Source: DATMRF01 sp035566435
Lineage (GTDB): Bacteria > Verrucomicrobiota > Verrucomicrobiia > Limisphaerales > UBA8199
Direction of reading: 5' to 3'
DNA: 64,000 bases
NCBI GenBank assembly: GCA_035566435.1
Contig: DATMRF010000088.1
Span: 17,222 to 81,221, forward strand
A program made the translations under genes and the position numbers. Shown piece after piece: positions 44,092-54,065 of this stretch; within the stretch, counting starts at the first letter, position 1, and every line of letters starts with the position of its first letter. The notes beneath the pieces were generated by a model, which worked only from the letters and a program-made list of their open reading frames with translations, did not search any database and was not told the DNA's origin.

Positions 44092-45561
44092 TTGAGTACA
44101 CCGAACCAACTGACCATCTCCGCGCTGGTGTCGAAGCTGGCCGGCCGGGAGGTTTCAGCGCGCGCCGTTACCCAGGCCTGCCTGGACCGAATCCAGGGCG
44201 TGGACGGCCGGCTCCATACGTTCCTCAGCTACGATGCGGCTGACGCCCTCGCCCAGGCCGACGCCGCGGACCTGGCGCTCGCCGCCGGAGCGACCCACAC
44301 CCAGCGGCCGCTGCTCGGGGTCCCGGTTGCCATCAAAGATGTCATTGCCGTCAAAGACCAGCCCCTGAACTGCGGTTCGAAAATTTTGGGGAAATTCATT
44401 TCTCCCTACGACGCGACCGTCATCCAGAGACTCAAAGCGGCGGGTGCCGTGGTTTTTGGCCGGCTGAACATGGACGAATTTGCGATGGGCAGTTCGACCG
44501 AGAATTCCGCATTTCAAGTCACCTGTAACCCCTGGGACGTCTCGCGCATCCCGGGCGGCTCCTCGGGCGGCTCGGCCGCAGCCGTGGCGGCGGACGAGTG
44601 CGTCGCCGCGCTCGGCTCCGATACCGGCGGCTCAATTCGCCAGCCAGCCGCCCTCTGCGGGTGTGTCGGCCTCAAGCCCTCCTATGGCCGGGTTTCGCGT
44701 TACGGGCTCGTCGCCTTCGCCTCGTCCCTGGACCAGATCGGCTGCTTCGCCAAGGAGACGCGCGACGCTGCCACGGTGCTCGAGGTTTTAAGCGGAGCGG
44801 ACCGCTGTGATTCGACCAGTGTTCCCCAGCCCGTCCCCCATTATGCCGCGAGTCTGACCGGTGACATCAAAGGATTGAAACTCGGTCTGCCCCGCGAATA
44901 CATGGTCGGCGGGCTGGACCCCGAAGTGAAACAGGCGATCGATGCCGCCGTGAAGCAGCTCGAGAAGCTGGGCGCCGAGATTGTGGACGTATCGCTGCCC
45001 CACACTGACTACGCCATCGCCGCCTACTACATCATCGCCACGGCCGAAGCCAGCGCGAACCTCGCCCGGTTCGATGGCATCCGCTACGGGCTGCGCATTG
45101 ATGGAGCCGATCCCATCGCGCTGTACGGCAAGACCCGCGGCGCCGGTTTCGGCCCTGAAGTCAAACGTCGCATCATCCTGGGCACCTACGTGCTCAGCAG
45201 CGGATATTACGATGCTTATTATCTCCGCGCCCAAAAAGTCCGCACCCTGATCCGCAACGATTTCCTGAAGGCATTCGAGAAAGTAGATGCCCTTGTTACA
45301 CCGACTTCCCCCACCGCCGCATTCAAGATTGGCGAAAAAGCCGATGATCCGCTGCAAATGTACCTGATGGATATTTTTACCATCTCCGCGAACCTCTCCG
45401 GCATTTGCGGCATCAGCATCCCCTGTGGATTCACGAAGACGCCGAAACTACCCATCGGTTTGCAGTTGCTCGGCAAACCCTTCGGCGAGGAAGCCATCCT
45501 TCGGGTCGCCCACGCCTACGAGCAGAGCACAACGTGGCATAATGAAAGACCGCCGCTCTGA
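44092..45561 (+). CDS. gatA: Asp/Glu-tRNA amidotransferase subunit A
   Basis: GatA is the glutaminase/amidase subunit that delivers ammonia for tRNA amidation. The 489-residue protein has the catalytic Lys-Ser-Ser triad: K82 in VAIKDV, S157 in GGSSGGS and S181 in GSDTGGSIRQP. Other GatA blocks are GRLNMDEFAMGSSTENSAF, SYGRVSRYGLVAFASSLDQI and RIILGTYVLSSGYYDAYY. The start is a TTG at 44092, 10 bases after the HEAT gene stop. gatC is at 37363 and gatB is elsewhere. Confidence 0.95.
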   Translation: MSTPNQLTISALVSKLAGREVSARAVTQACLDRIQGVDGRLHTFLSYDAADALAQADAADLALAAGATHTQRPLLGVPVAIKDVIAVKDQPLNCGSKILGKFISPYDATVIQRLKAAGAVVFGRLNMDEFAMGSSTENSAFQVTCNPWDVSRIPGGSSGGSAAAVAADECVAALGSDTGGSIRQPAALCGCVGLKPSYGRVSRYGLVAFASSLDQIGCFAKETRDAATVLEVLSGADRCDSTSVPQPVPHYAASLTGDIKGLKLGLPREYMVGGLDPEVKQAIDAAVKQLEKLGAEIVDVSLPHTDYAIAAYYIIATAEASANLARFDGIRYGLRIDGADPIALYGKTRGAGFGPEVKRRIILGTYVLSSGYYDAYYLRAQKVRTLIRNDFLKAFEKVDALVTPTSPTAAFKIGEKADDPLQMYLMDIFTISANLSGICGISIPCGFTKTPKLPIGLQLLGKPFGEEAILRVAHAYEQSTTWHNERPPL

Positions 45562-45616
45562 AGAGGTTGCAGGTGCCAGGTTGAAAGTTGAAAGTTGCGT
45601 CCTGAACTGAGGTGGG

Positions 45617-45653
45617 TCTCGCAATCGTCGTCGTCCTCGTCCTCGTAATCGAT
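45617..45653. repeat. acidic-codon triplet repeat, copy 2
   Basis: CGCAATCGTCGTCGTCCTCG then TCCTCGTAATCGATCCG matches the string at 21230-21253. It sits in the 204-base gap between gatA and ridA, which is otherwise without a gene. Confidence 0.5.
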
Positions 45654-45765
45654 CCGAAATTGAACCGGCGCAACGGCTCCATTACGATCACGAGGAGCAT
45701 TGAAACGCAAAGCCCTTGCAGCGCCTTGACCCATCCTTCCAAACCTCTACCATTCGCTCGAACTT

Positions 45766-46149
45766 ATGGCTAAAAAACAAGTGATTAAACCCGCGAAGTC
45801 CGCGCCCGCCGTCGGACCCTACAACCACGCGGTCCGAATCGGCGACCTGCTGTTTTGCGCCGGTCAGATTCCCATCGACCCGGCAACAGGCAATCTGGTG
45901 TCAGGCGACATCAAGCTCCAGACCGAACGGGTGCTGGAAAACGTGAAAGCGATCCTCGACGACCAGAGGCTCGCCTTTGCGAATGTGGTCAAAAGCACCG
46001 TGTTCCTGACGAACCTGGCGGATTTCGCGGGCATGAACGAGGTCTATTCCAAGTACTTTACGGCCGATTTCCCGGCCCGCTCGACGGTCCAGGTCGCTGC
46101 TCTGCCCAAAGGGGCAAATGTCGAGATCGAGGTGCTCGCGCACTTTTGA
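45766..46149 (+). CDS. ridA: RidA family reactive intermediate deaminase
   Basis: RidA hydrolyses the enamine/imine products of PLP enzymes before they damage other proteins. The 127-residue protein has the family blocks PAVGPYNHAVRIGDLLFCAGQ, split as PAVGPYNHAV and GDLLFCAGQIPIDP, with VKSTVFLTNLADFAGMNEVY and FPARSTVQVAALP. The arginine in FPARST is the substrate carboxylate contact. The length and start agree with the family. Confidence 0.96.
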   Translation: MAKKQVIKPAKSAPAVGPYNHAVRIGDLLFCAGQIPIDPATGNLVSGDIKLQTERVLENVKAILDDQRLAFANVVKSTVFLTNLADFAGMNEVYSKYFTADFPARSTVQVAALPKGANVEIEVLAHF

Positions 46150-46158
46150 GCCCCCTTC

Positions 46159-47772
46159 ATGAACCCGATTCTTCCCATCGTTGCCTTAATCGCGGGCGTC
46201 TGCGTTGGGGGGATTGTGCTATGGGTTCTCTTTCGGGGGAAGGTTGCCGGCGCCGTCGCTGAGACCCGGGCGCAGTTTGAGCCTCAAGTGGCGACGCTGA
46301 CCGAGCGGGTCAACGCAAAGGACCAGCAGGTCGCCGAGTTGCAATCCTTCCTGGCGGCCGAGACAGACCAAAAGTCGCAGCTCGCAGTTCAACTACAGGA
46401 AGAGTCCAACTCCCGGGCCACTGCTGAGGAGAAGTGTCACCGCATCCCGGACCTCGAACTTCAGGTCAAGAGCCGCGACGAACGACTTGCCGGTCTGCAG
46501 CAGGAAGTAACGCTCCTGAAGAGCGTCCGCGCCGAACTGCAGACCACGGTGGACGCGGAACGCAAAGCCAGCGAGGAAAAACTGGCGCTGCTTCAGCAGG
46601 CGGAGGCCAAGCTCTCGGACGCCTTCCACGCGTTGGCCGCCGAGGCGCTCAAGAACAACAACCAATCCTTCCTGGCCCTGGCAAAGCAAAGCCTCGAGAC
46701 CTTCCAGCAGGAAGCCAAAGGCGACCTCGCCAAGCGCCAGCTCGCGATTGACCAGCTCGTCACGCCGGTCAAGGAGGCGCTGACCAAACTGGATACGCAG
46801 GTCGTTCAATTGGAGAAGGAACGGGTAGGCGCTTACAAAGAGCTGTCGTCGCAGGTCAGAAGCCTGACGGATACCCAGGCGCAACTGCGCGCCGAGACGG
46901 CCAACCTCGTTAAGGCCCTCCGCGCCCCGCAGGTGCGCGGGCGCTGGGGCGAAATCCAGCTTAAACGCGTGGTCGAATTGGCCGGGATGCTCGAGTATTG
47001 CGACTTCAACCAACAGGCGAGCGTCACGACGGACGATGGGCGCCTGCGGCCCGACCTGATCGTGCGCTTGCCCGGCGGCAAAAATATTGTCGTTGACGCC
47101 AAGGTCCCGCTGGCCGCTTACCTCGAAGCGGTGGAAACGTCGGATGAGGCGCTCCGACTGGCCAAACTGCGCGACCACGCCGCCCAGGTGCGCACTCACA
47201 TGAGCGCGCTGAGCCGGAAATCCTATTGGGAGCAGTTCCAGCCTGCGCCGGAATTTGTCGTGCTGTTCCTGCCCGGCGAGACCTTCTTCAGCGCGGCGCT
47301 CGAGCAGGACCCCGGCCTCATCGAGCAGGGTGTCGAGCAACGGGTGATCCTCGCCACGCCGACAACGCTCATCGCCTTGCTCAAAGCTGTCGCCTACGGC
47401 TGGCGACAGGAAAAACTCGCGGAGAATGCCCAGGAAATCAGCAATTTGGGCAAGGAGCTCTATAAGCGCATCGCCGACATGAGCGGCCACTTCGGGGACG
47501 TCGGCTCCAAGCTGGCCCGCGCGGTCGAGAGTTATAACAAGGCCGTTGGTTCGCTCGAATCACGCGTGTTGGTCAGCGCCCGCAAATTCCGGGATCTCGA
47601 AAGCGTCGGCGCCGAAACTGAAATCGAACCGGTTTTGCCGGTCGAGGCGGCGCCCCGTGAATTGCAGGCGGCGGACATCGCTTTGCTTAAGGAAGGCGAG
47701 GCAAACTCCGCGGCAGCGGACGCCCCGGCGGTGGCGAACCCGGCGCAGCCATCGACCGAGCAGAGGCCTTGA
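46159..47772 (+). CDS. rmuC: DNA recombination protein RmuC
   Basis: RmuC limits DNA inversion at repeats. The 537-residue protein has an N-terminal membrane helix (LPIVALIAGVCVGGIVLWVL), a long coiled coil to about residue 250, and the RmuC nuclease-like core: KALRAPQVRGRWGEIQLKR, VELAGMLEYCDFNQQ, RPDLIVRLPGGKNIVVDAKV (PD-(D/E)XK-type site) and QPAPEFVVLFLPGETFFSAA. Its tail is rich in Ala/Pro/Glu. It starts 9 bases after ridA, so the two form a short operon. A role near repeats is interesting in this repeat-rich DNA. Confidence 0.95.
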   Translation: MNPILPIVALIAGVCVGGIVLWVLFRGKVAGAVAETRAQFEPQVATLTERVNAKDQQVAELQSFLAAETDQKSQLAVQLQEESNSRATAEEKCHRIPDLELQVKSRDERLAGLQQEVTLLKSVRAELQTTVDAERKASEEKLALLQQAEAKLSDAFHALAAEALKNNNQSFLALAKQSLETFQQEAKGDLAKRQLAIDQLVTPVKEALTKLDTQVVQLEKERVGAYKELSSQVRSLTDTQAQLRAETANLVKALRAPQVRGRWGEIQLKRVVELAGMLEYCDFNQQASVTTDDGRLRPDLIVRLPGGKNIVVDAKVPLAAYLEAVETSDEALRLAKLRDHAAQVRTHMSALSRKSYWEQFQPAPEFVVLFLPGETFFSAALEQDPGLIEQGVEQRVILATPTTLIALLKAVAYGWRQEKLAENAQEISNLGKELYKRIADMSGHFGDVGSKLARAVESYNKAVGSLESRVLVSARKFRDLESVGAETEIEPVLPVEAAPRELQAADIALLKEGEANSAAADAPAVANPAQPSTEQRP

Positions 47773-47791
47773 TTGCCTGTCGAACGGGAGG

Positions 47792-47890
47792 AAAGCGGCA
47801 GAGGAGAGCCGCACTCTCCAAAACGCAAGCGTCGTCGCACGCACAACCTATGCCCGAAGGTTTTGGAGTGCGGCTGTCCTCTGCCGCTTT
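47792..47890. terminator. long near-perfect inverted repeat between convergent genes
   Basis: The left arm (47792-47823, AAAGCGGCAGAGGAGAGCCG and on) pairs with the right arm (47861-47890, TTTTGGAGTGCGGCTGTCCT and on) over about 30 bases with three differences, leaving a loop of 37. It stands between rmuC and the convergent NahK-like gene, so it could stop transcription both ways. Its size also fits a MITE-like element; a classical U-tract is only partial. Confidence 0.6.
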
Positions 47891-47935
47891 GGCCTTTCTC
47901 AGGTTGTTACGGCCGATCCCGCTGGCGCTTGCACC

Positions 47936-49042
47936 TCACAGTCGATCGACATGTTTCTGCATCGCCTCCTCCTGTCGCTCGATGGATTCCACCAGTCTGA
48001 ACTGGGTGCGGCAACGGTCAAGGTTGTGGCCGGGGCGATGAATGCGGAAGTAGGTGTCACCTCCCAGGAAATCAGTAAGGAAACGGATGCCGATTTCGAA
48101 CGTGATCAGCTTCCCGGAAAAGGCGATGTGGGCCTTCTCGGCCTTCGTGAGGAACTGGCCCGCGGTTGACAGGTACCCCTCCGCCAGCTTCTTGAACATC
48201 GGCATCTGCATTTTGACTTTCGTCAGGTCCGGCTCGTCTTCGAGTGTTGGACTGGTGGTGGTGCGGACCATGTCGCCGAAGTCGTAGAGCGCGCAGCCGG
48301 GCATGACCGTGTCAAGATCGACGATGCACATGGCTTCACCCGTGAGCACGTCGAGCATGACGTTGTTGAATTTCGTGTCGTTGTGCGTGATGCGCTCGGG
48401 AATGCGCCGTTTGGCCATCGCGTCGAGGATCACGTCCACCAGGGGCTCGCGTTTGAGCGCGAATTCGATCTCCGCTTTGGCTTCCACGGCCCGGTTGTAA
48501 TGGTCCTTTTGTATGGCCTGCTGCAGCGCAGTGAAGCGCTTGCGGGTATGGTGGAAATCCGGAATGGTTTCCACCAGGCGCTCGCCGGGCAGATCCACCA
48601 GCAACCGCTGGAAATCGCCGAAGGCGCGGCCGGCCTGGAAGGCCTGTTCCGGCGATTGCACCGCTTCATAGGTCTCTACGCCCTCAACAAACACGAACGT
48701 GCGCCAGACTTCGCTGTCGCCGTTCTGGTAGAAGGACTTGCCGTCGCGGGTCGGGATGACCACCAGTGACCGGCGGGTCAGATCCCGGATGGTCTGCGCC
48801 TCCAGCTTTTTGCGGAGGTGGGTCGTGACGCGCATGACGTTTTTCATCACCGCGGCCGGATTCTTAAACACGCTCTTGTTGATCTTCTGGTGGATGTAAC
48901 GGACGCGGGTGCCCCCCTGGTCGTAGGTGGCGGTGTAGGTCTCGTTGATGTGTCCGATCTTCAGAGTCTCCGCGTGGAGGATTTCGCCATAAATCTGGAA
49001 CTTCTTGGAGATCTCCTGCAGTTGTTTTTCCTGGTAAGCCAT
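47936..49042 (-). CDS. N-acetylhexosamine 1-kinase-like phosphotransferase
   Basis: This 368-residue protein has an aminoglycoside/choline kinase fold. The catalytic loop THNDTKFNNVMLD (Brenner-type H-x-D-x-x-x-x-N) and the metal-binding CIVDLDTVMPGCALYDFGD are the versions seen in NahK, the anomeric kinase of GlcNAc and GalNAc. GHINETYTATYDQGG is the N-terminal nucleotide-binding loop, and YIHQKINKSVFKNPAAVM follows. NahK feeds lacto-N-biose or mucin sugars to UDP-sugar synthesis. The substrate is inferred from family only. It converges on rmuC. Confidence 0.8.
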   Translation of the reverse strand: MAYQEKQLQEISKKFQIYGEILHAETLKIGHINETYTATYDQGGTRVRYIHQKINKSVFKNPAAVMKNVMRVTTHLRKKLEAQTIRDLTRRSLVVIPTRDGKSFYQNGDSEVWRTFVFVEGVETYEAVQSPEQAFQAGRAFGDFQRLLVDLPGERLVETIPDFHHTRKRFTALQQAIQKDHYNRAVEAKAEIEFALKREPLVDVILDAMAKRRIPERITHNDTKFNNVMLDVLTGEAMCIVDLDTVMPGCALYDFGDMVRTTTSPTLEDEPDLTKVKMQMPMFKKLAEGYLSTAGQFLTKAEKAHIAFSGKLITFEIGIRFLTDFLGGDTYFRIHRPGHNLDRCRTQFRLVESIERQEEAMQKHVDRL

Positions 49043-49160
49043 AACCGATTTGTCTTTACGCTCAGTGTGAACCCGGCTCCGGTCAAAAACAATCCGTAAA
49101 AGACAGGATGGGGCGAAGGCGGACCAGGGAAGAAGTGAGCCTGGTGGGTTTAGCCGCCGT

Positions 49161-49988
49161 TTACTCGAGCACGGTCGTGCGATCGCGGAACCAGGTCAAA
49201 TCAGTCAGATTGACGGTCGGCACCACGCGGATGTAAACACCCTGGACGACCGGTTTTATGGTTTCGGGGTCACGCCATTTGTGAATCTCGCAGTGGCCGT
49301 CGGCAAAAGCAAAAGTCGCCCCGCCATTGTGATAGGAAGCCGGGAAGTCCACCCAGATCGCGCCGCGCATCGTGGCCTGGAAGAAGCCGTCGTTAATACT
49401 GCCGGGGTGTTCATCGGTAAAAATCCATGCCAGGGCGGGCGGCGGCACGGTGATGTCCGAGACTTTCTTATAACCCCGATAGCCCATGTTATAATTTGGG
49501 GCCGTGGTGCCGTTAATATCCGGCGCCTGTCCCATCTGGCAGTTCATCGAGGTGCTGCGAATCCGGGCGCCGTTCCGGGCGGGCACCCTGTCCGCCGGGC
49601 ATTTATAGACGCCCACGCCCTGGTTAATAAACGGCGCGAGCAGGCCCTGTCTGAGCAGGTCGTAGTTCGTGTTCGCGTCCGACAGGTCCCAGTCCATGTC
49701 CAGCGGGTTGACCCAGCAGAAGCCCGTCACCGTGTTTCCGGCGGCGTTGGGGACCATCATCTGGTTGAAGTCGTCAGCGTAGAGCACCCAGCCCACCATG
49801 ATCTGTTTGTAGTTGCTCAGGCAGCGAGCGTTCGCCGCCTTGGCTTTGGCGCTTTGCAGTGCCGGCAGAAGCAGCGCCGCTAAAATCGCGATAACCGCGA
49901 TAACAACCAGCAATTCAATGAGGGTGAACGCGAGTGGAACCGACGACGCCGGGCGCTGAACTCTCCGCGTCGCGAAAAGATGATTCAT
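49161..49988 (-). CDS. prepilin-like protein with H-x9-D-G motif
   Basis: This 275-residue protein starts at the ATG at 49988 (MNHLFATRRVQRPASS). The prepilin cleavage region reads PLAFTLIELLVVIAVIAIL, so the usual Gly before Phe is Ala here, which may slow or alter processing. The soluble part has VYKCPADRVPARNG, SMNCQMGQAPD, and near the end SYHNGGATFAFADGHCEIH, with H-x9-D-G. It is a verrucomicrobial/planctomycetal pseudopilin, in the periplasm or on a type II secretion/pilus machine. It is divergent from the giant Calx-beta protein gene, with 257 bases between them. Confidence 0.88.
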   Translation of the reverse strand: MNHLFATRRVQRPASSVPLAFTLIELLVVIAVIAILAALLLPALQSAKAKAANARCLSNYKQIMVGWVLYADDFNQMMVPNAAGNTVTGFCWVNPLDMDWDLSDANTNYDLLRQGLLAPFINQGVGVYKCPADRVPARNGARIRSTSMNCQMGQAPDINGTTAPNYNMGYRGYKKVSDITVPPPALAWIFTDEHPGSINDGFFQATMRGAIWVDFPASYHNGGATFAFADGHCEIHKWRDPETIKPVVQGVYIRVVPTVNLTDLTWFRDRTTVLE

Positions 49989-50245
49989 TGAGCCAATAAC
50001 GAATTCTGGCGCTAGCGTAAAGCCTTTGGGAGGATCGGTCAAGCCTGTGAACGGGTTCGACAGGCCGTGAACTGCTTTCCACTCGATGCGACGGTGTAAG
50101 AAATTCAATCTTGTGATCGAAATTTGTGATTGCTTTCTTCAAAGAATGTCTTAGGGTGATTCCTACAGCACGTTTCCCTAGACGGACAATTGTCCGCGGT
50201 GATCGTCTGTTTGCACTGACTGGACCAACAACAACACGACGGACT

Positions 50246-53200
50246 ATGAAACTCAATACTTTGCTCCCTCTGCGCACGGACCTCTGCAGGTTAGCCCTTG
50301 GGCTCGCAGCCACAGCTCTGGCTGCTGGTGTGGCCAGTGCCACGCCTTACGCGACCAGCCTCACCAACAATGGCACCGGCACCATTTCGTTCAGGCTGAA
50401 CCAGACCACTGGCACAAATGATTTGGTCCAGGTGATATCCGGCGGCGGCACCGTCACCAATTCCCTGCAATTGCCCAGCGGGGACCCCGCCAACATCCTT
50501 CAACGCGGCTTGATTGTTACTAACCTTGGCGTCGCCCCAGGCGCCTTCCAGGTCCGCATCAAACATACCGGCAGCGGGGTCATCTCGACCAACAGCCCCT
50601 CCTTCCCCTTCAATTCCCCGCGCGGGATCAGCGTCAATAATCGTCCGGCCAGCCCGTATTTCGGTCGGGTTTATGTCGCCAATAGCGCCGCCGGAACGAA
50701 AGGCAAAGGGATGTTCGCTTTCAGCTCTGACCTCAGCGACATCCTCGGGCAGGGTGCCACCGCGATGACCGGAGGTTACACTTTTGGAGCAAACGACCTT
50801 GGGGCTCCTTATCATACTTCCGTTGCACCGGACGACTCCGTGCTCGTCAGCGACGCGTCGGATACCTCTGGGAACCTAATTTCGATGCCGCCGGACCTTA
50901 GTTCCTTCAACTACGTGCTCAAGCAGATTGAGGGTCCCAGCTTCGCGGTTTCACCCGTGGGGTCCAACAATGTTCACGGCACCGTCCAAAGCGGGTTCAT
51001 CGTGGGGAGCGGCAGCAGCAGAAAGCTCTATACAATGGACGAAGATTACCAGACCGACCCCACAGCCGCCGCCGCCACGGAATGGAACAGCGCCTGGGAA
51101 TATGACATTGGAAGTGGTCCGCTCCCCTGGTCCAATGCCCCCAACCGTAAGCTCATGACCCCCTACCTTGCCAGTTTCGCTGGCCAGAATGAAAAGGTTG
51201 AAGTCAACGGCCACTACCTCTACGCCAACCAACGCCGCTCGAATCCGCCGCAGCACTCCGCTTATATCGTCGATCTCAATAACCTGCAGGATCCCGGTAC
51301 TTTTACAGGCGCGACGCCCTGGGGCATGTTTTGGACTTCACAGGGTGAAAGCCTCGCCGAGGGCTACAGCGACGACGTCTTGCGGGATACCATGACCACC
51401 TCGGTCAGCCCTGATGGCAAATGGTTCGCGACCATCATTGCTGCCGGCAGCGCCACCATCACCGCGCCGGACGGCACTACCTTTGCCAACGCCGCCAACG
51501 ACATTATCCTGATCCCATTGACCAACGGCGTTCCCAATATCCCGGCGCACCAGGTATTCCATTTCGGCGGCTTGGGCAATGGTCGCGACCTGGCCTTCGA
51601 TGCCGCGCACAATCTCTACTGCGTCAGCAGCGGCTTGGGTATTCTCCAGTCTCTGGATATTGGTGAGAGCACGGATTGCACCACTTCTTCAGACGGCACT
51701 TTTAGCTTGGCGACGCCTGCTACTCAGGTCTCAGTGGCCGCGAGCACACCGGTGGCATACGAACAGGGGGCCGTTCCTGGTGTGTTTACGATCACCCGTA
51801 CGCCAGACGACATAGGCAATCCCGTTACGGTATTCTACACCCTTACCGGCACTGCCCAGGCCGGCACCAACTACGTTGCCATAACGAATAACGTCACCAT
51901 TGCGGCTGGTGCGACGTCCACGAACATTCTCATCACTCCCATAAATGACGGACACCCGGACCTGACGCTTACTACTGTGTTGACGATTAAGGGCAGCGGC
52001 GGTTACAGCGTTGGTTTCCCTCTGTCTGCGACGGTGTACATTGCGGACAACTCAACGCCGCAACTCCAGATTGTTTCCCTGTCCACTAATATCTTCGAAG
52101 GCAATACCAACGATTATGCCGCCATGCACCTCCGCCGGTTTGGCGATACGAACGTTCAGTTGACGCTGGACGCAAGCAGCTTCACGTTCGGCGGCACGGC
52201 TAGGTCCAACGTGGATTATTATCTCGCCAACCTGCCGATCACTATCAATCCCGGCGTGGTGGATGTGATTGTCCCGCTTGTTTATCCACTTAGAGCCTCG
52301 ACTGCGGTCGGCAGCCTAAGCGTTGTGGTGACTAACCTGGCGGGCACCGGCTATACGGTGACCAACAACACAGCCACCACCACCATTACGCTCGAGGCCT
52401 TGCCCCCTGGGACCGTGCTCTTTTCTGACAATTTCGAAGGCAATTCGTCCGCTAATTGGAACGTGGTCTTCCAGTCATATACTAATGGATCAACCGATTA
52501 TAACGTTGTCTTCGGCTACGACTACACTTCCGGAAGCCTGGGGAATCTGTCGCCTATACCGGCCGCGCCGCACTCAACCAACGCCGATACCAAAGGGCTG
52601 TACATGACCGTGAATAAGAATGCTATGGTCTCTGCCGGTCTCAACCTCTATTTGAAGAATCACACCTTCGGCAGCAACTACGCGTTGCGGTTCGACATGT
52701 TCCTGGTGGAGAACAGTGCGGGCACGGCTCAATCCAAGGTCGAAAACGCCCTGTTCGGCATCAACCACGACGGTGCCCACACGAATTGGTTCCGCAACGC
52801 CGTAACCGGGACCAGCCTGCTAGGCTCCCCGACGGCGTCCGATGGCTTGTTTTTTGATGTCGGGGCCGATGGAAGCGGGGGCGGGGGAGCGCCTTATGAC
52901 TTTGCGGCCTGGAGTGGACCGACCTACACCAACACAGTCAACGTCGTAGGGCCGACCAACTTCCTCGCCCGCCTGGCAACCACCACGACGAATATCTTTA
53001 AGCGACCGCCGTTCGACTCCGGAACCGTGAACGGCGGCGACCCCGCGAATACCATTGTCAACCCGACGCCGACCTGGACGCAGGTCGAGGTCAGCCAGGT
53101 CGGCACAATCTACGGGAATTTAATCACGTGGCGGATGAACAACACGGTGATCCTTCAATTCACCAATAACCTTCCAAACACTATCGGTGTCACTAATGGC

Positions 53201-54046
53201 ACGGTCATGCTCGGCTACGTTGATCCATGGGACGACCTTGGCAATAGCAGCGCAGGCTCAGGCGAGGGCTGTGTCATCATTGACAACGTCCAGGTGGTTC
53301 AACTCTCCCCGGCGACGATTATCTCCCAGCCGACCAACGCCTTGGCCGATCTCGGCGGTACCGCCACGTTCACCGTCGCCGCCACCACCGTGACGGGCGT
53401 CACCAATTATCAGTGGTACAGCAATAGTGTGGCTATCGCGAATGCCACCAACTCCAGCTTGACGGTCAGCCCGACCACCTCGGGCAGCTACGCCGCGGCC
53501 TACTCCGTGCTGGTCAACGATGGGGCCTACTCCATCTGGAGCACCACGGCCACCGTTCATGCGGTCACGTTACCCTCCATCATCACTCCGCCTGCCACTC
53601 GGGCGGCCGTGGTCGGCAGCTCGCCCACGTTCTCGGTAACCGCTCGCACTTCCTCTGGCACCACCAATTATCAGTGGATGTACTATGGCACCAACCTCGC
53701 TGGCGCCACCACGCGGACCTTTACACTGACTAGCGTGCAGCCAGTCAGCTTCAACGGACCTTACACGGTGCGCGTAAACGACGGCTTTAATTCCGTCACA
53801 AGTTCGCCGCCGGCGACCCTCACCTTCGCGGTCTCCCCGGATCTGGCCGGTCCGGCCCGAACAGGCAACAACTTCAGCTTCAGCTTTGGCACTCAAATTG
53901 GGCCGTCTTATGTGCTGGATTACAAGTCCGCGCTAACCAACGCAAGCTGGGTGCCCGTGGGCACCAATGCGGGCACGGGAGGAATCCTCTCCGTGACCAA
54001 CACCTCGGTCGCGCCTCAGGGCTACTACCGCATCCGCCTGCAATAA
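50246..54046 (+). CDS. giant secreted protein with Calx-beta-like and Ig-like modules
   Basis: The start at 50246 gives a 1266-residue protein with a signal peptide (RLALGLAATALAAGVASA). The first 480 or so residues look like a beta-propeller or NHL-like region (YFGRVYVANSAAG, VAPDDSVLVSDASD, LGNGRDLAFDAAHNLYCV). Then come two Calx-beta-like units (about 490-735; GVFTITRTPDDIGNP and AGTNYVAITNNVTI, then FEGNTNDYAAMHLRRFG and ARSNVDYY), a lectin-like region (about 735-1020) and two Ig-like units (about 1030-1210, each with TNYQWxxxxxxxAxAT). The tail is a short SYVLDYKSALTNASWVPVG and GYYRIRLQ block. A strong terminator follows. It is probably displayed or secreted; no enzyme motif is seen. 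Confidence 0.85.
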   Translation: MKLNTLLPLRTDLCRLALGLAATALAAGVASATPYATSLTNNGTGTISFRLNQTTGTNDLVQVISGGGTVTNSLQLPSGDPANILQRGLIVTNLGVAPGAFQVRIKHTGSGVISTNSPSFPFNSPRGISVNNRPASPYFGRVYVANSAAGTKGKGMFAFSSDLSDILGQGATAMTGGYTFGANDLGAPYHTSVAPDDSVLVSDASDTSGNLISMPPDLSSFNYVLKQIEGPSFAVSPVGSNNVHGTVQSGFIVGSGSSRKLYTMDEDYQTDPTAAAATEWNSAWEYDIGSGPLPWSNAPNRKLMTPYLASFAGQNEKVEVNGHYLYANQRRSNPPQHSAYIVDLNNLQDPGTFTGATPWGMFWTSQGESLAEGYSDDVLRDTMTTSVSPDGKWFATIIAAGSATITAPDGTTFANAANDIILIPLTNGVPNIPAHQVFHFGGLGNGRDLAFDAAHNLYCVSSGLGILQSLDIGESTDCTTSSDGTFSLATPATQVSVAASTPVAYEQGAVPGVFTITRTPDDIGNPVTVFYTLTGTAQAGTNYVAITNNVTIAAGATSTNILITPINDGHPDLTLTTVLTIKGSGGYSVGFPLSATVYIADNSTPQLQIVSLSTNIFEGNTNDYAAMHLRRFGDTNVQLTLDASSFTFGGTARSNVDYYLANLPITINPGVVDVIVPLVYPLRASTAVGSLSVVVTNLAGTGYTVTNNTATTTITLEALPPGTVLFSDNFEGNSSANWNVVFQSYTNGSTDYNVVFGYDYTSGSLGNLSPIPAAPHSTNADTKGLYMTVNKNAMVSAGLNLYLKNHTFGSNYALRFDMFLVENSAGTAQSKVENALFGINHDGAHTNWFRNAVTGTSLLGSPTASDGLFFDVGADGSGGGGAPYDFAAWSGPTYTNTVNVVGPTNFLARLATTTTNIFKRPPFDSGTVNGGDPANTIVNPTPTWTQVEVSQVGTIYGNLITWRMNNTVILQFTNNLPNTIGVTNGTVMLGYVDPWDDLGNSSAGSGEGCVIIDNVQVVQLSPATIISQPTNALADLGGTATFTVAATTVTGVTNYQWYSNSVAIANATNSSLTVSPTTSGSYAAAYSVLVNDGAYSIWSTTATVHAVTLPSIITPPATRAAVVGSSPTFSVTARTSSGTTNYQWMYYGTNLAGATTRTFTLTSVQPVSFNGPYTVRVNDGFNSVTSSPPATLTFAVSPDLAGPARTGNNFSFSFGTQIGPSYVLDYKSALTNASWVPVGTNAGTGGILSVTNTSVAPQGYYRIRLQ

Positions 54047-54065
54047 CCAACAAGGCCGTTTCAGG

